DNA of 64,000 bases from Akkermansiaceae bacterium (GCA_025457665.1 JALOTY010000003.1:62001-126000), one strand, 5' to 3'; shown: positions 46,319-56,714, counted from the stretch's first letter. Numbers and translations are program-made. The notes: a model not told the origin generated them from the letters alone.

Positions 46319-46502
46319 CGGCCGATGCTCCCCCAAGGAGCGACTTTCGGCAAGACCCGGAACGAATGGCTTTCCACGGGCGGAAAAATGGGGTTTGCTT
46401 TCCCCCGAGCGGGGCTAGTCTTCTCCGCCTTTGCCGAATGGCAAAGGAGGTGCTAGCATCCCTTCACACGGGGGCAGTGGCCCACCGCAAGCAGAGTTCA
46501 TC

Positions 46503-48851
46503 ATGTCAGATCCATCCTCATCCCGCCCGCCGCAGGGCCCGAATCAAGGTCAGCGCGGACCGAACGAACCCACTCCTTTCAACTGGCGCCTCGCCGTTTT
46601 CCTCGGCATTGCGCTGATGATTTTGGGTCTCGCCTTTTTCAATGACGGCCTCGATGCCGCCTCGAAAAAGCTGAGCTACCGCGAGTTCCGCGAAGCCTGG
46701 GAGCGCGGGCTGGTGGTGAACGAAGGCAAAAAAGCCCTCAAGGTCCAAACCAACGAGGGCAGCTCCGACGCCCGCCTCATCGGCTGGATGCGCCCGGAAA
46801 TCAAGGACCCCTCGACGCTCGATCTCTCGGAGAAATCTTTCCAGGTCAGCTTCGCCCGTCGCTCGCCGCAGGAGGAAATCATCACCGATGCCCTGGGCGA
46901 TCGCGTTCCCACCCGCGTCTCTTCGGAAATGCTGCCGGATCTCGGCGTGCCTCAGAAGTCCTTCACGCCCTCGGAGTTTCGCGGGGCCATGGCGAATGGT
47001 TACATCGTGACCGATGATGCCCAGAAGCCGCTCACTCTTCACACCACCGCCTACGATGCGGTCCTCACCGGCAGCGCCAAGCTCCCGAACGCCCTCCCGG
47101 AAGTGAAGGATGAACAACTCGTGCCCTTCGAGGTGGAGACATCGATGTATCTCCTCGACACCGAGCTGAACGAGCTGATCAAGCGCAACGGAGTCCAGTA
47201 TGTGCGCAATACCGACATGTTCGGCCGCATCGTGCTGACTTTCCTGCCTGTCCTCCTCATCATTCTCCTGCTCTTCTTCCTCTTCCGCCAGCAGATGAAA
47301 GCCGCCGGTCGCGGTGCCATGTCCTTCGGGAAATCCAAGGCACGCTTGCTCACCCGCGATCACAACAAGGTGACCTTCAAGGACGTCGCCGGCATTCAGG
47401 AAGCCAAGGAAGAGCTTTGGGAAATCGTCGATTTCCTCCGCGATCCCCGCAAGTTCCAGAAGCTCGGTGGCTCCATCCCCAAAGGCGTCCTCATGGTCGG
47501 ACCTCCCGGCACCGGCAAGACCCTGCTCGCCCGCGCCATCGCCGGTGAGGCGGATGTGCCTTTCTTCTCCATCTCCGGTTCCGACTTCGTGGAAATGTTC
47601 GTCGGCGTCGGTGCCTCGCGCGTTCGTGACATGTTCGAACAAGGGAAGAAGCATGCGCCTTGTTTGATTTTCATCGATGAAATCGATGCCGTCGGCCGCC
47701 ATCGCGGTCACGGGCTCGGCGGCGGACACGACGAACGGGAGCAGACGCTCAACCAACTTCTCGTCGAGATGGATGGCTTCGATACCCAGGAAGGCATCAT
47801 CATCATCGCCGCCACCAACCGCCCGGATGTCCTCGATCCCGCCCTGCTTCGCCCGGGCCGTTTCGACCGTCAGGTCACCGTCTCGCTGCCGGACGTCAAT
47901 GGTCGCGAACAGATCCTCAACGTCCATGCCAAGAAGATCAAACTCACGCCATCGACCGACCTTGCCGTGATCGCCCGCGGTACTCCCGGTTTCTCCGGTG
48001 CGGAGTTGGCCAATCTGATCAATGAAGCCGCCCTGCTCGCCGCACGAAAGGGGTTGAATGCCGTGACCATCGTCGAACTCGAGGAAGCCCGCGACAAGGT
48101 CCGTTGGGGCCGCGAACGCCGCAGTCTGGCGATGAGTGAAAAGGAAAAGATCGCCACCGCCTGGCACGAAGCCGGCCACGCGATCCTCCTCGCCAAGCTC
48201 GAACACTCGCAGCCGCTTCACAAGGTCACCATCATTCCCCGCGGTCCCTCACTCGGCTCCACCATGTGGCTGCCGGAGGGCGATCGATACAGCAAACAAC
48301 GCAAGGAAGCCCTCGCCGATCTCGTGGTCGCCGTCGGGGGTCGGATCGCCGAGTCCTTCTACACCAGCGATATCTCCAATGGAGCCTCCGGTGACATCCG
48401 CATGGCCACCAGCCTCGCCCGCACCATGGTTTGCGAATGGGGCATGAGCGAAAAGCTGGGCATGATCGAATACGGCGATGGCGATGGCCCCGTGTTCCTC
48501 GCCCGCGAAATGTCCCGCTCCCGGAACTACTCGGAGGAAACCGCGCGCAGGATCGATGAGGAGATCAAGAAGCTCATCGATGATGCCCACGCCACCGCCA
48601 CCACCATGCTCACGGCGGACAAGGACAAGGTGGAACTCATCGCCAACGCGCTCTTGGAATATGAGACCCTCGATGCCTCGCATGTCCGCGACATCATCGA
48701 GAGCGGCGAAATGAAGAACCCGCCCAAGCTCCCGAGGCCCCCCGCCTTGCCCGAGGACACCCCGAGCAAGAAAAAGGGCAGCCCGGCCAGCGGAGCGGAA
48801 AAGGATGACGATGGCCCGCTCCCCGGAGCCGTCGTCGGTGCCCCCGCCTGA
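46503..48851 (+). CDS. ftsH: ATP-dependent zinc metalloprotease FtsH
   Basis: 782 aa from ATG 46503; upstream in-frame starts look non-coding. TM1 ([17 protein letters not shown]), an extracytoplasmic region of about 190 residues, TM2 ([20 protein letters not shown]), AAA+ with GPPGTGKT (about residue 334) and [10 protein letters not shown], then the protease HEAGH (about 556). It degrades unneeded membrane and regulatory proteins. The extracytoplasmic part holds two related segments, [16 protein letters not shown] and [16 protein letters not shown], each followed by a similar beta run, so the module appears duplicated. The C-terminal tail is Pro-rich. The coding strand is strongly C-biased at third positions. 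Confidence 0.96.
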   Translation: MSDPSSSRPPQGPNQGQRGPNEPTPFNWRLAVFLGIALMILGLAFFNDGLDAASKKLSYREFREAWERGLVVNEGKKALKVQTNEGSSDARLIGWMRPEIKDPSTLDLSEKSFQVSFARRSPQEEIITDALGDRVPTRVSSEMLPDLGVPQKSFTPSEFRGAMANGYIVTDDAQKPLTLHTTAYDAVLTGSAKLPNALPEVKDEQLVPFEVETSMYLLDTELNELIKRNGVQYVRNTDMFGRIVLTFLPVLLIILLLFFLFRQQMKAAGRGAMSFGKSKARLLTRDHNKVTFKDVAGIQEAKEELWEIVDFLRDPRKFQKLGGSIPKGVLMVGPPGTGKTLLARAIAGEADVPFFSISGSDFVEMFVGVGASRVRDMFEQGKKHAPCLIFIDEIDAVGRHRGHGLGGGHDEREQTLNQLLVEMDGFDTQEGIIIIAATNRPDVLDPALLRPGRFDRQVTVSLPDVNGREQILNVHAKKIKLTPSTDLAVIARGTPGFSGAELANLINEAALLAARKGLNAVTIVELEEARDKVRWGRERRSLAMSEKEKIATAWHEAGHAILLAKLEHSQPLHKVTIIPRGPSLGSTMWLPEGDRYSKQRKEALADLVVAVGGRIAESFYTSDISNGASGDIRMATSLARTMVCEWGMSEKLGMIEYGDGDGPVFLAREMSRSRNYSEETARRIDEEIKKLIDDAHATATTMLTADKDKVELIANALLEYETLDASHVRDIIESGEMKNPPKLPRPPALPEDTPSKKKGSPASGAEKDDDGPLPGAVVGAPA

Positions 48852-48881
48852 GGCCCTAACATTTCCCGAAATCCCTCCCCA

Positions 48882-48916
48882 CCGCCCGCCGGACTTCCTG
48901 CGGGCGGTTTTGTTTT
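48882..48916 (+). terminator. Rho-independent terminator of ftsH
   Basis: The 8-bp stem CCGCCCGC (48882-48889) / GCGGGCGG (48900-48907) encloses a 10-nt loop and is followed by TTTTGTTTTTT. It lies 30 bp after the ftsH stop and separates it from the NAD+ operon. Confidence 0.92.
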
Positions 48917-48966
48917 TTGGGGGGAGGAATTGAAAAATTCCCGGAAATCGAAAAAAGCTGCTTTAC

Positions 48967-48987
48967 TTAGTGTGATAAATACACGAA
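48967..48987 (+). promoter_or_regulatory. 21-bp palindrome, likely NrtR operator
   Basis: TTAGTGT-N7-ACACGAA is an imperfect palindrome (one mismatch between arms) ending 8 bp before the nrtR ATG at 48996. NrtR regulators bind palindromes of about this length upstream of NAD+ genes and usually their own operon. GATAAAT in its centre could also serve as a -10 element, so bound repressor would block transcription. Confidence 0.55.
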
Positions 48988-48995
48988 AAGAAGTC

Positions 48996-49682
48996 ATGCC
49001 TTTCACCTATGAATACCCCCGGCCGGCCTTGACCGTGGACTGCGTGGTTTTTGGTTTTGATGGAGATGGGCTGATGGTCCTGCTGATTCGCCGCGGCCTT
49101 GAGCCTTTCATGGGTTCTTGGGCTCTGCCGGGCGGGTTCGTCGACATGGAGGAGAACCTCGATGAGGCGGCTCGTCGCGAATTGTTGGAGGAGACCCATC
49201 TGAAAGAGGTGTTTCTCGAACAACTTTTCACCTTCGGCAATCCGGGACGCGATCCTCGTGGGCGAGTGGTGAGCGTGGCCTATTATGCCTTGGTCCGGCC
49301 TGACCAAAACCCGGCAACGGGTGACTCCGATGCTGCGGAAGCCGCCTGGCACCCGGTAAACCATTTGCCCCCGCTCGCCTTCGATCACGCAGACATCCTG
49401 CGGATGGGTCTCGAGCGCCTGCGTGGCAAGATCCGTTATCAACCCATCGGCTTCGAGCTTCTCCCCAAACATTTCACACTCACTCAACTGCAAGAGCTAT
49501 ACGAGGCGATTCTTGGCCGTGGAATCGACAAGCGGAACTTCCGCAAGAAGCTCCTCGCCTATGATTTTTTGGTCCCCACCGATGAATTCACCACGGGAGC
49601 CCACCGCCCGGCGAGGCTCCATCGTTTCGACCGCCGACGCTACGACTCACTCGTTCGCAAAGGATTTCACTTCGAACTCTAA
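48996..49682 (+). CDS. nrtR: NrtR-like Nudix transcriptional regulator of NAD+ metabolism
   Basis: 228 aa from ATG 48996; a TTG at 48930 would add 22 residues and absorb the operator. N-terminal Nudix domain: [20 protein letters not shown] then ELLEETHL. The REXXEE core is complete, although the following Gly is His. The C-terminal winged-helix region of NrtR ([52 protein letters not shown]) is present. NrtR binds DNA and is released by ADP-ribose or related NAD+ metabolites; with an intact Nudix box it could also hydrolyse them. It is the first gene of an operon for NAD+ salvage and ADP-ribose metabolism. Confidence 0.92.
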   Translation: MPFTYEYPRPALTVDCVVFGFDGDGLMVLLIRRGLEPFMGSWALPGGFVDMEENLDEAARRELLEETHLKEVFLEQLFTFGNPGRDPRGRVVSVAYYALVRPDQNPATGDSDAAEAAWHPVNHLPPLAFDHADILRMGLERLRGKIRYQPIGFELLPKHFTLTQLQELYEAILGRGIDKRNFRKKLLAYDFLVPTDEFTTGAHRPARLHRFDRRRYDSLVRKGFHFEL

Positions 49683-49689
49683 CTACTCG

Positions 49690-51120
49690 ATGCACTCACC
49701 CCTTCAGACGGATCTCTATCAGCTCACCATGGCCGCCGCTTACTGGCAGGCGGGCAAAGCGCATCAGGAGAGCGTGTTTCACCTTTTCTTCCGGCGACTG
49801 CCATTCAAGGGCGGATACGCCATCGCAGCAGGCCTCGGCCCGGCGCTGGAATGGCTTCGCGATTTCAAATTCAGCACGGAGGAAATCGATTATCTCGCCG
49901 CCCTGCGCACAAAGAACCAATACCCGATGTTTGAGGGGAAATTCCTCGATCACCTTGCCGACTTGCGTCTTGCCCTGGACATCGATGCGATCCCGGAGGG
50001 TTCGCTTGTTTTCGCTCATGAACCTTTGCTTCGCGTTCAAGGCCCCATCCTTCACGCCCAATTGGTGGAAACCGCTCTGCTCAACATCGTGAACTTCCAG
50101 ACACTCATCGCTACCAAAGCGGCGCGGGTCTGTCACGCGGCGGCAGGGGCTCCTGTATTCGAGTTTGGCTATCGGCGCGCCCAGGGACCAGATGGTGGTC
50201 TCTCAGCCAGTCGCGCCTCATGGATTGGCGGATGCTGCGGCACCTCGAACGTTCTGGCGGGAAAAATCCATGGCATTCCCGTCCGCGGCACCCATGCGCA
50301 CTCATGGGTCATGTCCTTCGATGACGAGCAGGAGGCCTTCGACCGTTATGCCGACGCCATGCCGGATAACTCGACCTTGCTTGTCGATACCTACGACACG
50401 CTCACCGGTGTGGATCGCGCCATTGAAACGGCCCGCCGCCTGCGGGCGAAGGGGCATCAGCTCAGCGGAATCCGCCTCGATTCCGGCGACCTTGCTTGGC
50501 TCAGTCAGCAAGCCCGGGCGCGACTTGATGCCGCCGGATTTCCGGAGGTCACCATTGTGGCGAGCAATGATCTCGACGAGCACCTCATCGAGAGCCTGCG
50601 CCATCAAGACGCAAAGATCGATGTCTGGGGTGTGGGAACCAACCTCGTCACCGCAGCCGATCAACCCGCACTCGGCGGGGTCTACAAACTTGCCGCCCTT
50701 CGTCTTGCCGATGGCACTTGGCAACCGCGCATCAAGCTCAGTGAACAACGGGCCAAAAGCTCCATTCCCGGGCGTCTCCAGGTCCGCCGTTACCAACTCG
50801 ACGGCGAACTTATTGGCGATGCCATCCACGACATCGATCAGCCACCGCCCTCATCGGTCACAATCATCGATCCAGATGAGCCACTACGCCGGAAGGATAT
50901 TCCCAAAGAAGCCGAATCCATGGATTTGCTTCAGCCCGTCATGAAAGAAGGAATGCTGATCGGATCAATCGAGACTCCAACCGCAGCCAGGGAGCGTTGC
51001 CAAAGCTCCCTCGCCCAGATTCACCCCGGCATCCTCCGACTTGCCAATCCCCACCGTTACGCCGCCGGCATGGAGCAAACGCTCCATGAGCGCCGTGAGA
51101 GCATGATTCAAGAATTTTAA
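49690..51120 (+). CDS. pncB: Nicotinate phosphoribosyltransferase
   Basis: 476 aa from ATG 49690 (MHSPLQTDLYQLTMAAAYWQ); the frame open from 49423 overlaps nrtR and is rejected. Family motifs: FHLFFRRLPFKGGYAIAAGL, EFGYRRAQGPDGGLSASRA, GTHAHSWVMSFDDEQEAF, LLVDTYDTLTGVDRAI, RLDSGDLAWLS. It converts nicotinate and PRPP to nicotinate mononucleotide (Preiss-Handler step). It begins 7 bp after nrtR. In this operon it would use nicotinate produced by PncA (55471-56067). Confidence 0.96.
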   Translation: MHSPLQTDLYQLTMAAAYWQAGKAHQESVFHLFFRRLPFKGGYAIAAGLGPALEWLRDFKFSTEEIDYLAALRTKNQYPMFEGKFLDHLADLRLALDIDAIPEGSLVFAHEPLLRVQGPILHAQLVETALLNIVNFQTLIATKAARVCHAAAGAPVFEFGYRRAQGPDGGLSASRASWIGGCCGTSNVLAGKIHGIPVRGTHAHSWVMSFDDEQEAFDRYADAMPDNSTLLVDTYDTLTGVDRAIETARRLRAKGHQLSGIRLDSGDLAWLSQQARARLDAAGFPEVTIVASNDLDEHLIESLRHQDAKIDVWGVGTNLVTAADQPALGGVYKLAALRLADGTWQPRIKLSEQRAKSSIPGRLQVRRYQLDGELIGDAIHDIDQPPPSSVTIIDPDEPLRRKDIPKEAESMDLLQPVMKEGMLIGSIETPTAARERCQSSLAQIHPGILRLANPHRYAAGMEQTLHERRESMIQEF

Positions 51121-51131
51121 CATGATATTCC

Positions 51132-52010
51132 ATGGACCATAAAAGGATCAGTAAATTCCTTAGCCTCGTTCTCCGGCATGATCCCGCGCGGATCGGCATT
51201 CATCTTGATGAGCAAGGCTGGACAGACAGCGCAAAATTGATCGAGGCCTGCAATGGTAATGGTGTGCCGATCGATTTTCCGTTGTTGGAAGAAATCGTGA
51301 GGAGCAGCGACAAACAACGGTTTGCTCTCAATGATGACAAATCCCGCATTCGTGCCAATCAGGGGCACTCCGTCACTGTAGACCTGGATTTGGAAAAAAT
51401 CAGACCGCCCCGCCATCTGTTCCACGGAACCGTTGAGAAGTATCTAGAGTCGATTCGTGAGAAAGGCTTGAAAAAAGGCGAGCGTCATCATGTGCATCTC
51501 AGCGCGGACATTGATACTGCGTTGAAAGTAGGAGAGAGAAGGGGAAGGCCAATTCTCCTTGTGATCAACGCGCAAGAAATGCACGAGCAGGGGCATGAGT
51601 TTCATCGCTCTGCAAACGGAGTTTGGCTCGTGGATCACGCGTCAGCCAGCTTCATTCGTTTCAATGTCAGAACCTCCGTGCTTTACCGTCCCGTTGGCCC
51701 GGAAGAGCTGGCATTGATTGAAGCCAGTGGTTGGTCTGCATTTCCTCCACGTTTGCCCGATCAACCGATTTTCTATCCTGTCACCAACGAAGCCTACGCC
51801 ATCCAGATCGCCCGTGACTGGAATGTGAAAGCCTCGGGTTCAGGATACGTCACGAAATTTCATGTCGATGCCGATTTCCTTTCACGCTATCCCGTGCAGG
51901 TCGTCGGTGGTCGAGAGCATGCCGAGCATTGGATTCCTGCCGAGGAGTTGGAGGAATTCAATCACCACATCTTGGGGCCCATCACCATAACCCGCAGCTA
52001 TCCCGAGTGA
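51132..52010 (+). CDS. kptA: KptA/Tpt1 RNA 2'-phosphotransferase fused to an ADP-ribosylation/crystallin-J1-like domain
   Basis: 292 aa. Residues 1-180 are a complete KptA: KFLSLVLRHDPARIGIHLDE (Arg/His pair), KQRFALND, LFHGTVEKYLESIREKG, HHVHLSADIDTALKVGERRG and NGVWLVDHA. KptA moves a 2'-phosphate from RNA to NAD+, giving ADP-ribose 1'',2''-cyclic phosphate and nicotinamide. Residues about 182-292 are an extra domain (GPEELALIEASGWSAFPPRL, YAIQIARDWNVKASGSGYVT, YPVQVVGGREHAEHWIPAEE). Similar sequences are labelled ADP-ribosylation/crystallin J1, but with no known activity. The stop overlaps the next start (GTGA), so it is coupled to the ADP-ribosylglycohydrolase gene. Confidence 0.9.
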   Translation: MDHKRISKFLSLVLRHDPARIGIHLDEQGWTDSAKLIEACNGNGVPIDFPLLEEIVRSSDKQRFALNDDKSRIRANQGHSVTVDLDLEKIRPPRHLFHGTVEKYLESIREKGLKKGERHHVHLSADIDTALKVGERRGRPILLVINAQEMHEQGHEFHRSANGVWLVDHASASFIRFNVRTSVLYRPVGPEELALIEASGWSAFPPRLPDQPIFYPVTNEAYAIQIARDWNVKASGSGYVTKFHVDADFLSRYPVQVVGGREHAEHWIPAEELEEFNHHILGPITITRSYPE

Positions 52011-53023
52011 GACCGTCTATCACATCCTGCCTGTTGGGTGGCGCTTTGGGGGACTCCATAGGCCTTCCTTCGGAAGGTATGAACGCCGCGCGAATCTCCC
52101 GTTTGAGATCAGGACCGCTTCGGCAGTCGCTGGTATTCGGACGTGGAATGGTGAGTGACGATACGGAACATGCGGTCATGACTCTGCTTAGCCTTCGCGA
52201 AAGCGATGGTGATGCAGGGCAGTTTGAGAAAGCGCTCGCCCGCCATCTGCGGTGGTGGCTTGCTGCAGTGCCCGCAGGGGTTGGCCTGGCGACAGCGCGA
52301 TCGATTCTCAAGTTGTGGATTGGCTTTCCACCCTCATCCAGCGGTGTGGTTTCCGCCGGAAACGGCCCGCTCATGCGAGCCCCTGTGATCGGCTTGTTTT
52401 TCAACGAAGATGCCGAGCAACGCGAGCGCCATATCAAGATCTCGACAAGCATGACTCATCGTGATCCCAGGGCAGTCGAGGCGGCACTCATGATTGGGGA
52501 AGCCACGGCCATTGCCGCGGGACCCAAGGAAGAGGAAGATCAGATATTGAGACGATTGGAAAGGCATGTGACGAGCGATGAAATGCGACTTCGCTTCGCC
52601 AAAATCCGCGAACATCTCGCCGCGCGCCAGAGCGTCAACGCCTTTGCGGATTCCTTCTCGAGAAAAGCTGGGTTTGTTTCAGGGTTTGCTCCGGATACGG
52701 CGGCTGTCGCGATTTACGCCTGGCTCCATCATCGAGGTGATTTTACCGCTACGGTCGAATCTGTGATCCGTTGCGGCGGAGATACCGACACGGTAGCCTT
52801 CGTTGCGGGGTCCATTGCGGGAGCCGAAGTCGGAATCAAGGGGCTGAATTCCTCGTGGCTCGACGCACTCTCCGACTACCCCCTCAGTGTGGGCTTTCTG
52901 AAAAACATGATGGAAAGGGAAAATGCCCACTTCCCATTCTGGCCACAGCTCGTTTTCCGCAATCTGGTCTTCCTGATCATCGTCCTTACGCACGGTTTTC
53001 GGAGGCTTCTTCCCCCTTACTGA
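52007..53023 (+). CDS. ADP-ribosylglycohydrolase (DraG family)
   Basis: 338 aa from GTG 52007, which overlaps the kptA stop by 4 bp; the frame upstream to 51929 is inside kptA. DraG-family metal-binding motifs: LGGALGDSIGLPSEG (residues about 8-22), MVSDDTEHAVMTLLSL (about 46-61) and CGGDTDTVAFVAGSIAGAEV (about 251-270). It would remove ADP-ribose from proteins or small adducts, in partnership with the macro-domain protein downstream. The C-terminus is hydrophobic (FRNLVFLIIVLTHGFRRLLP), unusual for the family. Exact substrate is unknown. Confidence 0.9.
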   Translation: MRPSITSCLLGGALGDSIGLPSEGMNAARISRLRSGPLRQSLVFGRGMVSDDTEHAVMTLLSLRESDGDAGQFEKALARHLRWWLAAVPAGVGLATARSILKLWIGFPPSSSGVVSAGNGPLMRAPVIGLFFNEDAEQRERHIKISTSMTHRDPRAVEAALMIGEATAIAAGPKEEEDQILRRLERHVTSDEMRLRFAKIREHLAARQSVNAFADSFSRKAGFVSGFAPDTAAVAIYAWLHHRGDFTATVESVIRCGGDTDTVAFVAGSIAGAEVGIKGLNSSWLDALSDYPLSVGFLKNMMERENAHFPFWPQLVFRNLVFLIIVLTHGFRRLLPPY

Positions 53024-53031
53024 GAGATATC

Positions 53032-54975
53032 ATGTCACGCATCAAAGCCGCTGTCCTTGCTCTGAACCAGACGCCCCTTGATTGGCGGGGGAATGCCGCC
53101 CGTATCCGCACTGCCTTGAAGGAGGCGCGTGTGCAAGGGGCCGAACTGGTCTGTCTGCCCGAACTCTCGATCACTGGCTATGGCTGTGAAGATGCATTCT
53201 TCGCTCCCGAAATATGGGCCCGTGCCTGGCAGTCCTTGGTGGATTTGCTGCCTGAAACCCGAGGAATGGTGGTCGCTTTCGGACTACCGGTGACCCATCA
53301 GCATGCTCTTTACAATGTCGCGGCTCTTGCGGCCGATGGGGTCCTTGTGGGTCTTGCCACCAAACAAAACCTTGCTGGCGATGGCCTTCATTACGAACCG
53401 AGGTGGTTCAAACCATGGCCCACCGGCATCGTGGATGTCTTTCATTGCCCGGAAGGTGATGCGATTCCCATCGGTGATCTGGTCTTCGACCTTGGCGGCA
53501 ACCGCCTGGGCTTCGAAATCTGCGAGGATGCGTGGGTTGCAGGTCGGCCGGGTTCACGGCTCGTCGCCCGGGCTGTCGATGTGATCTTGAACCCAAGTGC
53601 GAGCCACTTCGCCTTTGGCAAAGCAGTAGTCCGCAGGCGCTTCGTCGCCGAAGGATCGCGGTCTTTTGGAGTGGCCTATCTTTATGCCAATCTCTTGGGA
53701 AATGAGTCGGGTCGCACCATCTACGATGGGCAGCTTCTCATCGCTCAACGCGGTGAGATCCTTGCCGAAAGTGCGCGTTTCTCCTTTCAGGAGGTTTGTC
53801 TTCTCGTGGAGACGATCGATCTGCAGGCCGGACGACTTGTGAAATCGCGACTTGCAAGTCATCGCCCCACATTGCCTGCCGCCGCAGACGATGGCATCGT
53901 AAACTGTGATTTTCATTGGAAATCGCAGCCTGCTGAGTTCCGTCAAACCTTCATCCATTCCGAGCTGTCGAAAGAGGAAGAGTTCACCCGTGCGGTGGCT
54001 TTGGGCCTGTTTGACTACCTGCGAAAAAGCCGTGCAAGTGGCTATGTGGTTTCGCTCAGCGGTGGTGCGGATTCCTCGGCGGTTGCATGTCTCGTGCGAA
54101 TCATGCGAGATCTGGCCATCGCTGAACTCGGTGAAAATGCGGGAGGAAAGCTTCCTTCCATCGACATGAAGGAGCTGCTTCTCACCGCCTACCAAGCCAC
54201 CGAGAATAGCGGAGAAGTGACCCTCCGAGCCGCTCGCACGCTGGCGGATGCGCTTGGTTCAACGCATTACGAACTTGATCTCAGCCAGATTCATGGCGCT
54301 TACCTCGATCTTGTTTCACAGGCTCAGGCAAGTCCGCTCGACTGGAATCAACATGACATCGCCCTGCAAAACATCCAGGCTCGTGTCCGCGCTCCCGGCA
54401 TCTGGATGTTGGCGAATCTCCGCAATGCCCTGCTGCTCACGACCAGCAATCGTAGCGAGGCAGCGGTTGGCTACGCCACCATGGATGGCGACACCGCAGG
54501 CGGCCTTGCGCCAGTTTCCGGAATCGACAAGCTTTTCCTGCGCCAATGGTTGCGTTGGCTGGAAACCACCGGACCGGAAATCCGTGGCACGCGGCATCCC
54601 GTGCCACAACTCGCGGTGGTCAATCAACAGATCCCAACGGCGGAGTTGCGTCCGCAGGACGCCGCGCAAAGCGACGAGGACGATCTCATGCCCTACGAGG
54701 TGCTCGACTTCATCGAGCGTGCCGCCATTCGTGACCACCAAGGGCCGGCCTCTATCCTGGAACTGCTCGAAGCACGCTTCCCTGATCGCACGCGCGAGGA
54801 TCGCCTTCTTTGGACACGCCGCTTTTTCACCCTCTGGAGTCGCAATCAATGGAAGCGCGAACGCTATGCGCCCGGATTCCATCTTGATGACGAAAATCTC
54901 GATCCCAAAACCTGGTGTCGCTGGCCCATCCTGAGTGGTGGGTTTGCCGACGAACTCAAGGAACTTGAATCATGA
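53032..54975 (+). CDS. nadE: Glutamine-dependent NAD+ synthetase
   Basis: 647 aa from ATG 53032; the frame upstream to 52771 lies inside the DraG gene. N-terminal nitrilase-type glutaminase (about 1-280) with Glu in [13 protein letters not shown], Lys in [10 protein letters not shown] and Cys in FEICEDAW. C-terminal synthetase (about 315-640) with the PP-loop SGGADSS (about 343) and [20 protein letters not shown]. It amidates nicotinate adenine dinucleotide to NAD+ with glutamine-derived ammonia, the final NAD+ step. It starts 8 bp after the DraG-like gene, and its stop overlaps the macro-domain start (ATGA). Confidence 0.96.
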   Translation: MSRIKAAVLALNQTPLDWRGNAARIRTALKEARVQGAELVCLPELSITGYGCEDAFFAPEIWARAWQSLVDLLPETRGMVVAFGLPVTHQHALYNVAALAADGVLVGLATKQNLAGDGLHYEPRWFKPWPTGIVDVFHCPEGDAIPIGDLVFDLGGNRLGFEICEDAWVAGRPGSRLVARAVDVILNPSASHFAFGKAVVRRRFVAEGSRSFGVAYLYANLLGNESGRTIYDGQLLIAQRGEILAESARFSFQEVCLLVETIDLQAGRLVKSRLASHRPTLPAAADDGIVNCDFHWKSQPAEFRQTFIHSELSKEEEFTRAVALGLFDYLRKSRASGYVVSLSGGADSSAVACLVRIMRDLAIAELGENAGGKLPSIDMKELLLTAYQATENSGEVTLRAARTLADALGSTHYELDLSQIHGAYLDLVSQAQASPLDWNQHDIALQNIQARVRAPGIWMLANLRNALLLTTSNRSEAAVGYATMDGDTAGGLAPVSGIDKLFLRQWLRWLETTGPEIRGTRHPVPQLAVVNQQIPTAELRPQDAAQSDEDDLMPYEVLDFIERAAIRDHQGPASILELLEARFPDRTREDRLLWTRRFFTLWSRNQWKRERYAPGFHLDDENLDPKTWCRWPILSGGFADELKELES

Positions 54976-55493
54976 GAGCAATCCGTGCTGATATTACCAC
55001 GCTCGAAGTGGATGCCATCGTAAATGCCGCAAACTCAAGCCTGCTGGGTGGAGGCGGAGTAGATGGAGCAATCCATCGGGCGGCGGGTCCGGATTTGGTG
55101 CATGAATGTCGGCTACTGGGCGGATGCAAAGTGGGTGAGGCAAAGATCACCAAGGGCTATCGATTGCCCGCAAAGCATATCATTCATACTGTTGGGCCGG
55201 TTTGGAACGAAGGGACCCGAAGCGAAGCCAAATTGTTGGCTTCGTGTTACCGAAATGCCCTGACTCTTGCTCAATCAAAGGGAATCTATTCCATCGCATT
55301 TCCATCGATTTCTACTGGGATTTTTGGTTATCCAAAGGAACAAGCCGCCCGGATCGCTATCGAAACTTGTGGTGAATTCCTTGCTTCAAATCCCGCAGCT
55401 TTGGAGGTGACTTTCTGCTGCTTCACCCTTCATGATCTCTCGATTTACGAAACCCTACTCCCTCAAGCGAATGAACGCACTGATCCTCGTTGA
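54972..55493 (+). CDS. Macro-domain ADP-ribose hydrolase (YmdB/MacroD-like)
   Basis: 173 aa. Starts in an ATGA overlap with nadE. Macro motifs: [20 protein letters not shown] (Asn and Gly-rich loop), [32 protein letters not shown], and the phosphate loop [12 protein letters not shown]. It binds ADP-ribose and probably hydrolyses O-acetyl-ADP-ribose or ADP-ribosyl esters; the KptA product ADP-ribose cyclic phosphate is a possible substrate (inference). Its last 23 bp overlap pncA. Confidence 0.94.
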   Translation: MRAIRADITTLEVDAIVNAANSSLLGGGGVDGAIHRAAGPDLVHECRLLGGCKVGEAKITKGYRLPAKHIIHTVGPVWNEGTRSEAKLLASCYRNALTLAQSKGIYSIAFPSISTGIFGYPKEQAARIAIETCGEFLASNPAALEVTFCCFTLHDLSIYETLLPQANERTDPR

Positions 55494-56067
55494 TATCCAA
55501 AACGACTTTTTGCCCGGTGGGGCGCTTGCTGTTCCTGATGGCGATGCGGTGATTCCCATCGCGAACGATCTGATGAAGGAGGCCGAGGTGGTTGTGGCCA
55601 CTCAGGACTGGCATCCGCCGGATCACGGCAGTTTCGCCGTAAACCACCCAGGGCGAGCTGTTTTTGAGACTATCGATCTTCATGGTCTTTCACAGACACT
55701 TTGGCCGGTTCACTGCGTGGAAGAAACGCACGGCGCGGCCTTTGCTGATGCACTCGAGGTATCCCGCATTGAGAAAGTTTTTCGCAAAGGTACACGACCG
55801 GAGATCGATAGCTACAGCGGTTTCCACGACAACGGTCGCCGCCATAGCACTGGCATGGCGGATTGGCTTCGCGGTCGGGGGGTGACTCAGGTGACCGTGT
55901 GTGGACTTGCCACCGACTATTGTGTGAAATTCACCGCCCTCGATGCCATAGACGAAGGATTTCGCACCACGCTCGCTCTTGGCGCCTGCCGCGGTGTGAA
56001 CCTCAAGCCTGGCGATGTCGAGCAAGCCATTCAGGAAATGCAACAACGTGGAGTCGTCATCGCATGA
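55471..56067 (+). CDS. pncA: Nicotinamidase
   Basis: 198 aa from ATG 55471 ([20 protein letters not shown]), overlapping the macro gene by 23 bp. Catalytic triad Asp in VDIQNDF, Lys in VFRKGTRPE and Cys in [15 protein letters not shown]; metal-binding [10 protein letters not shown]. It hydrolyses nicotinamide to nicotinate, recycling the nicotinamide released by NAD+-consuming enzymes such as KptA. Its stop overlaps the pnuC start (ATGA). Confidence 0.96.
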   Translation: MNALILVDIQNDFLPGGALAVPDGDAVIPIANDLMKEAEVVVATQDWHPPDHGSFAVNHPGRAVFETIDLHGLSQTLWPVHCVEETHGAAFADALEVSRIEKVFRKGTRPEIDSYSGFHDNGRRHSTGMADWLRGRGVTQVTVCGLATDYCVKFTALDAIDEGFRTTLALGACRGVNLKPGDVEQAIQEMQQRGVVIA

Positions 56068-56714
56068 GAGACGGGAATCGAATGATCTCGCTTGAAGCGC
56101 TGGCGGTGTATGCGTTTTCCGCGCTCCTGCTTCTTACTGCGTGGCAGAAGTGGCTGCCGCTTGATCTTACTGAAGCATTTGGCTTCGCGACCGGCGCGAT
56201 TTGCGTGTGGCTGGTCACCAAGGGCAACATCTGGAACTGGCCTGTGGGCCTGTTAAACAATATCTTTTTTGCCATTCTGTTCTGGCGGGCGCGGTTGTTC
56301 GCCGATTTCGGTTTGCAAGGGGTCTATTTCGCACTCGGCATCTTCGGTTGGTGGGCCTGGATGAACGGTGGTGAACAACGCTCGCCACTACCCGTCTCAC
56401 GGACGAGTCGCCTCGAGTGGTCGATACTCTTCATTGTTCTCACAGCGGGCACGTGGGCATTGCGCGAGATTTTGATCCTGATCAACGGTGCGGTTCCCTT
56501 CTGGGATGCAGTGACAACCATCCTTTGTCTGTGCGCCCAATACCTTCTCTGCCGAAAACGCATTGAGAATTGGTTCTTCTGGATCGCCGCCGATGTCATC
56601 TACGTGCCACTTTATTTTTCACGTGGCCTGCCGCTTACTGGGATTCTGTATGCAGGATTCCTGTTTCTTTGTTTGGTCGGCCTAAAGCGATGGAGAAGGG
56701 AACTGCATTCATGA
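56064..56714 (+). CDS. pnuC: PnuC-type nicotinamide riboside transporter
   Basis: 216 aa from ATG 56064, overlapping the pncA stop; MISLEAL, six residues later, is an alternative. About seven hydrophobic helices. PnuC hallmarks: KGNIWNWPVGLLNNIFFAIL (the NWP-G-N motif) and RKRIENWFFWIAADVIYVPL (the NW-W-D-Y region). It imports nicotinamide riboside by facilitated diffusion, trapped inside by the kinase domain of NadR, whose gene overlaps its end by 4 bp (ATGA). Confidence 0.95.
   Translation: MRDGNRMISLEALAVYAFSALLLLTAWQKWLPLDLTEAFGFATGAICVWLVTKGNIWNWPVGLLNNIFFAILFWRARLFADFGLQGVYFALGIFGWWAWMNGGEQRSPLPVSRTSRLEWSILFIVLTAGTWALREILILINGAVPFWDAVTTILCLCAQYLLCRKRIENWFFWIAADVIYVPLYFSRGLPLTGILYAGFLFLCLVGLKRWRRELHS

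Noticed and set aside
46518..48221. 567-residue minus-strand open frame
   Set aside because: It is antisense to ftsH, whose AAA and HEAGH motifs are unmistakable on the plus strand.
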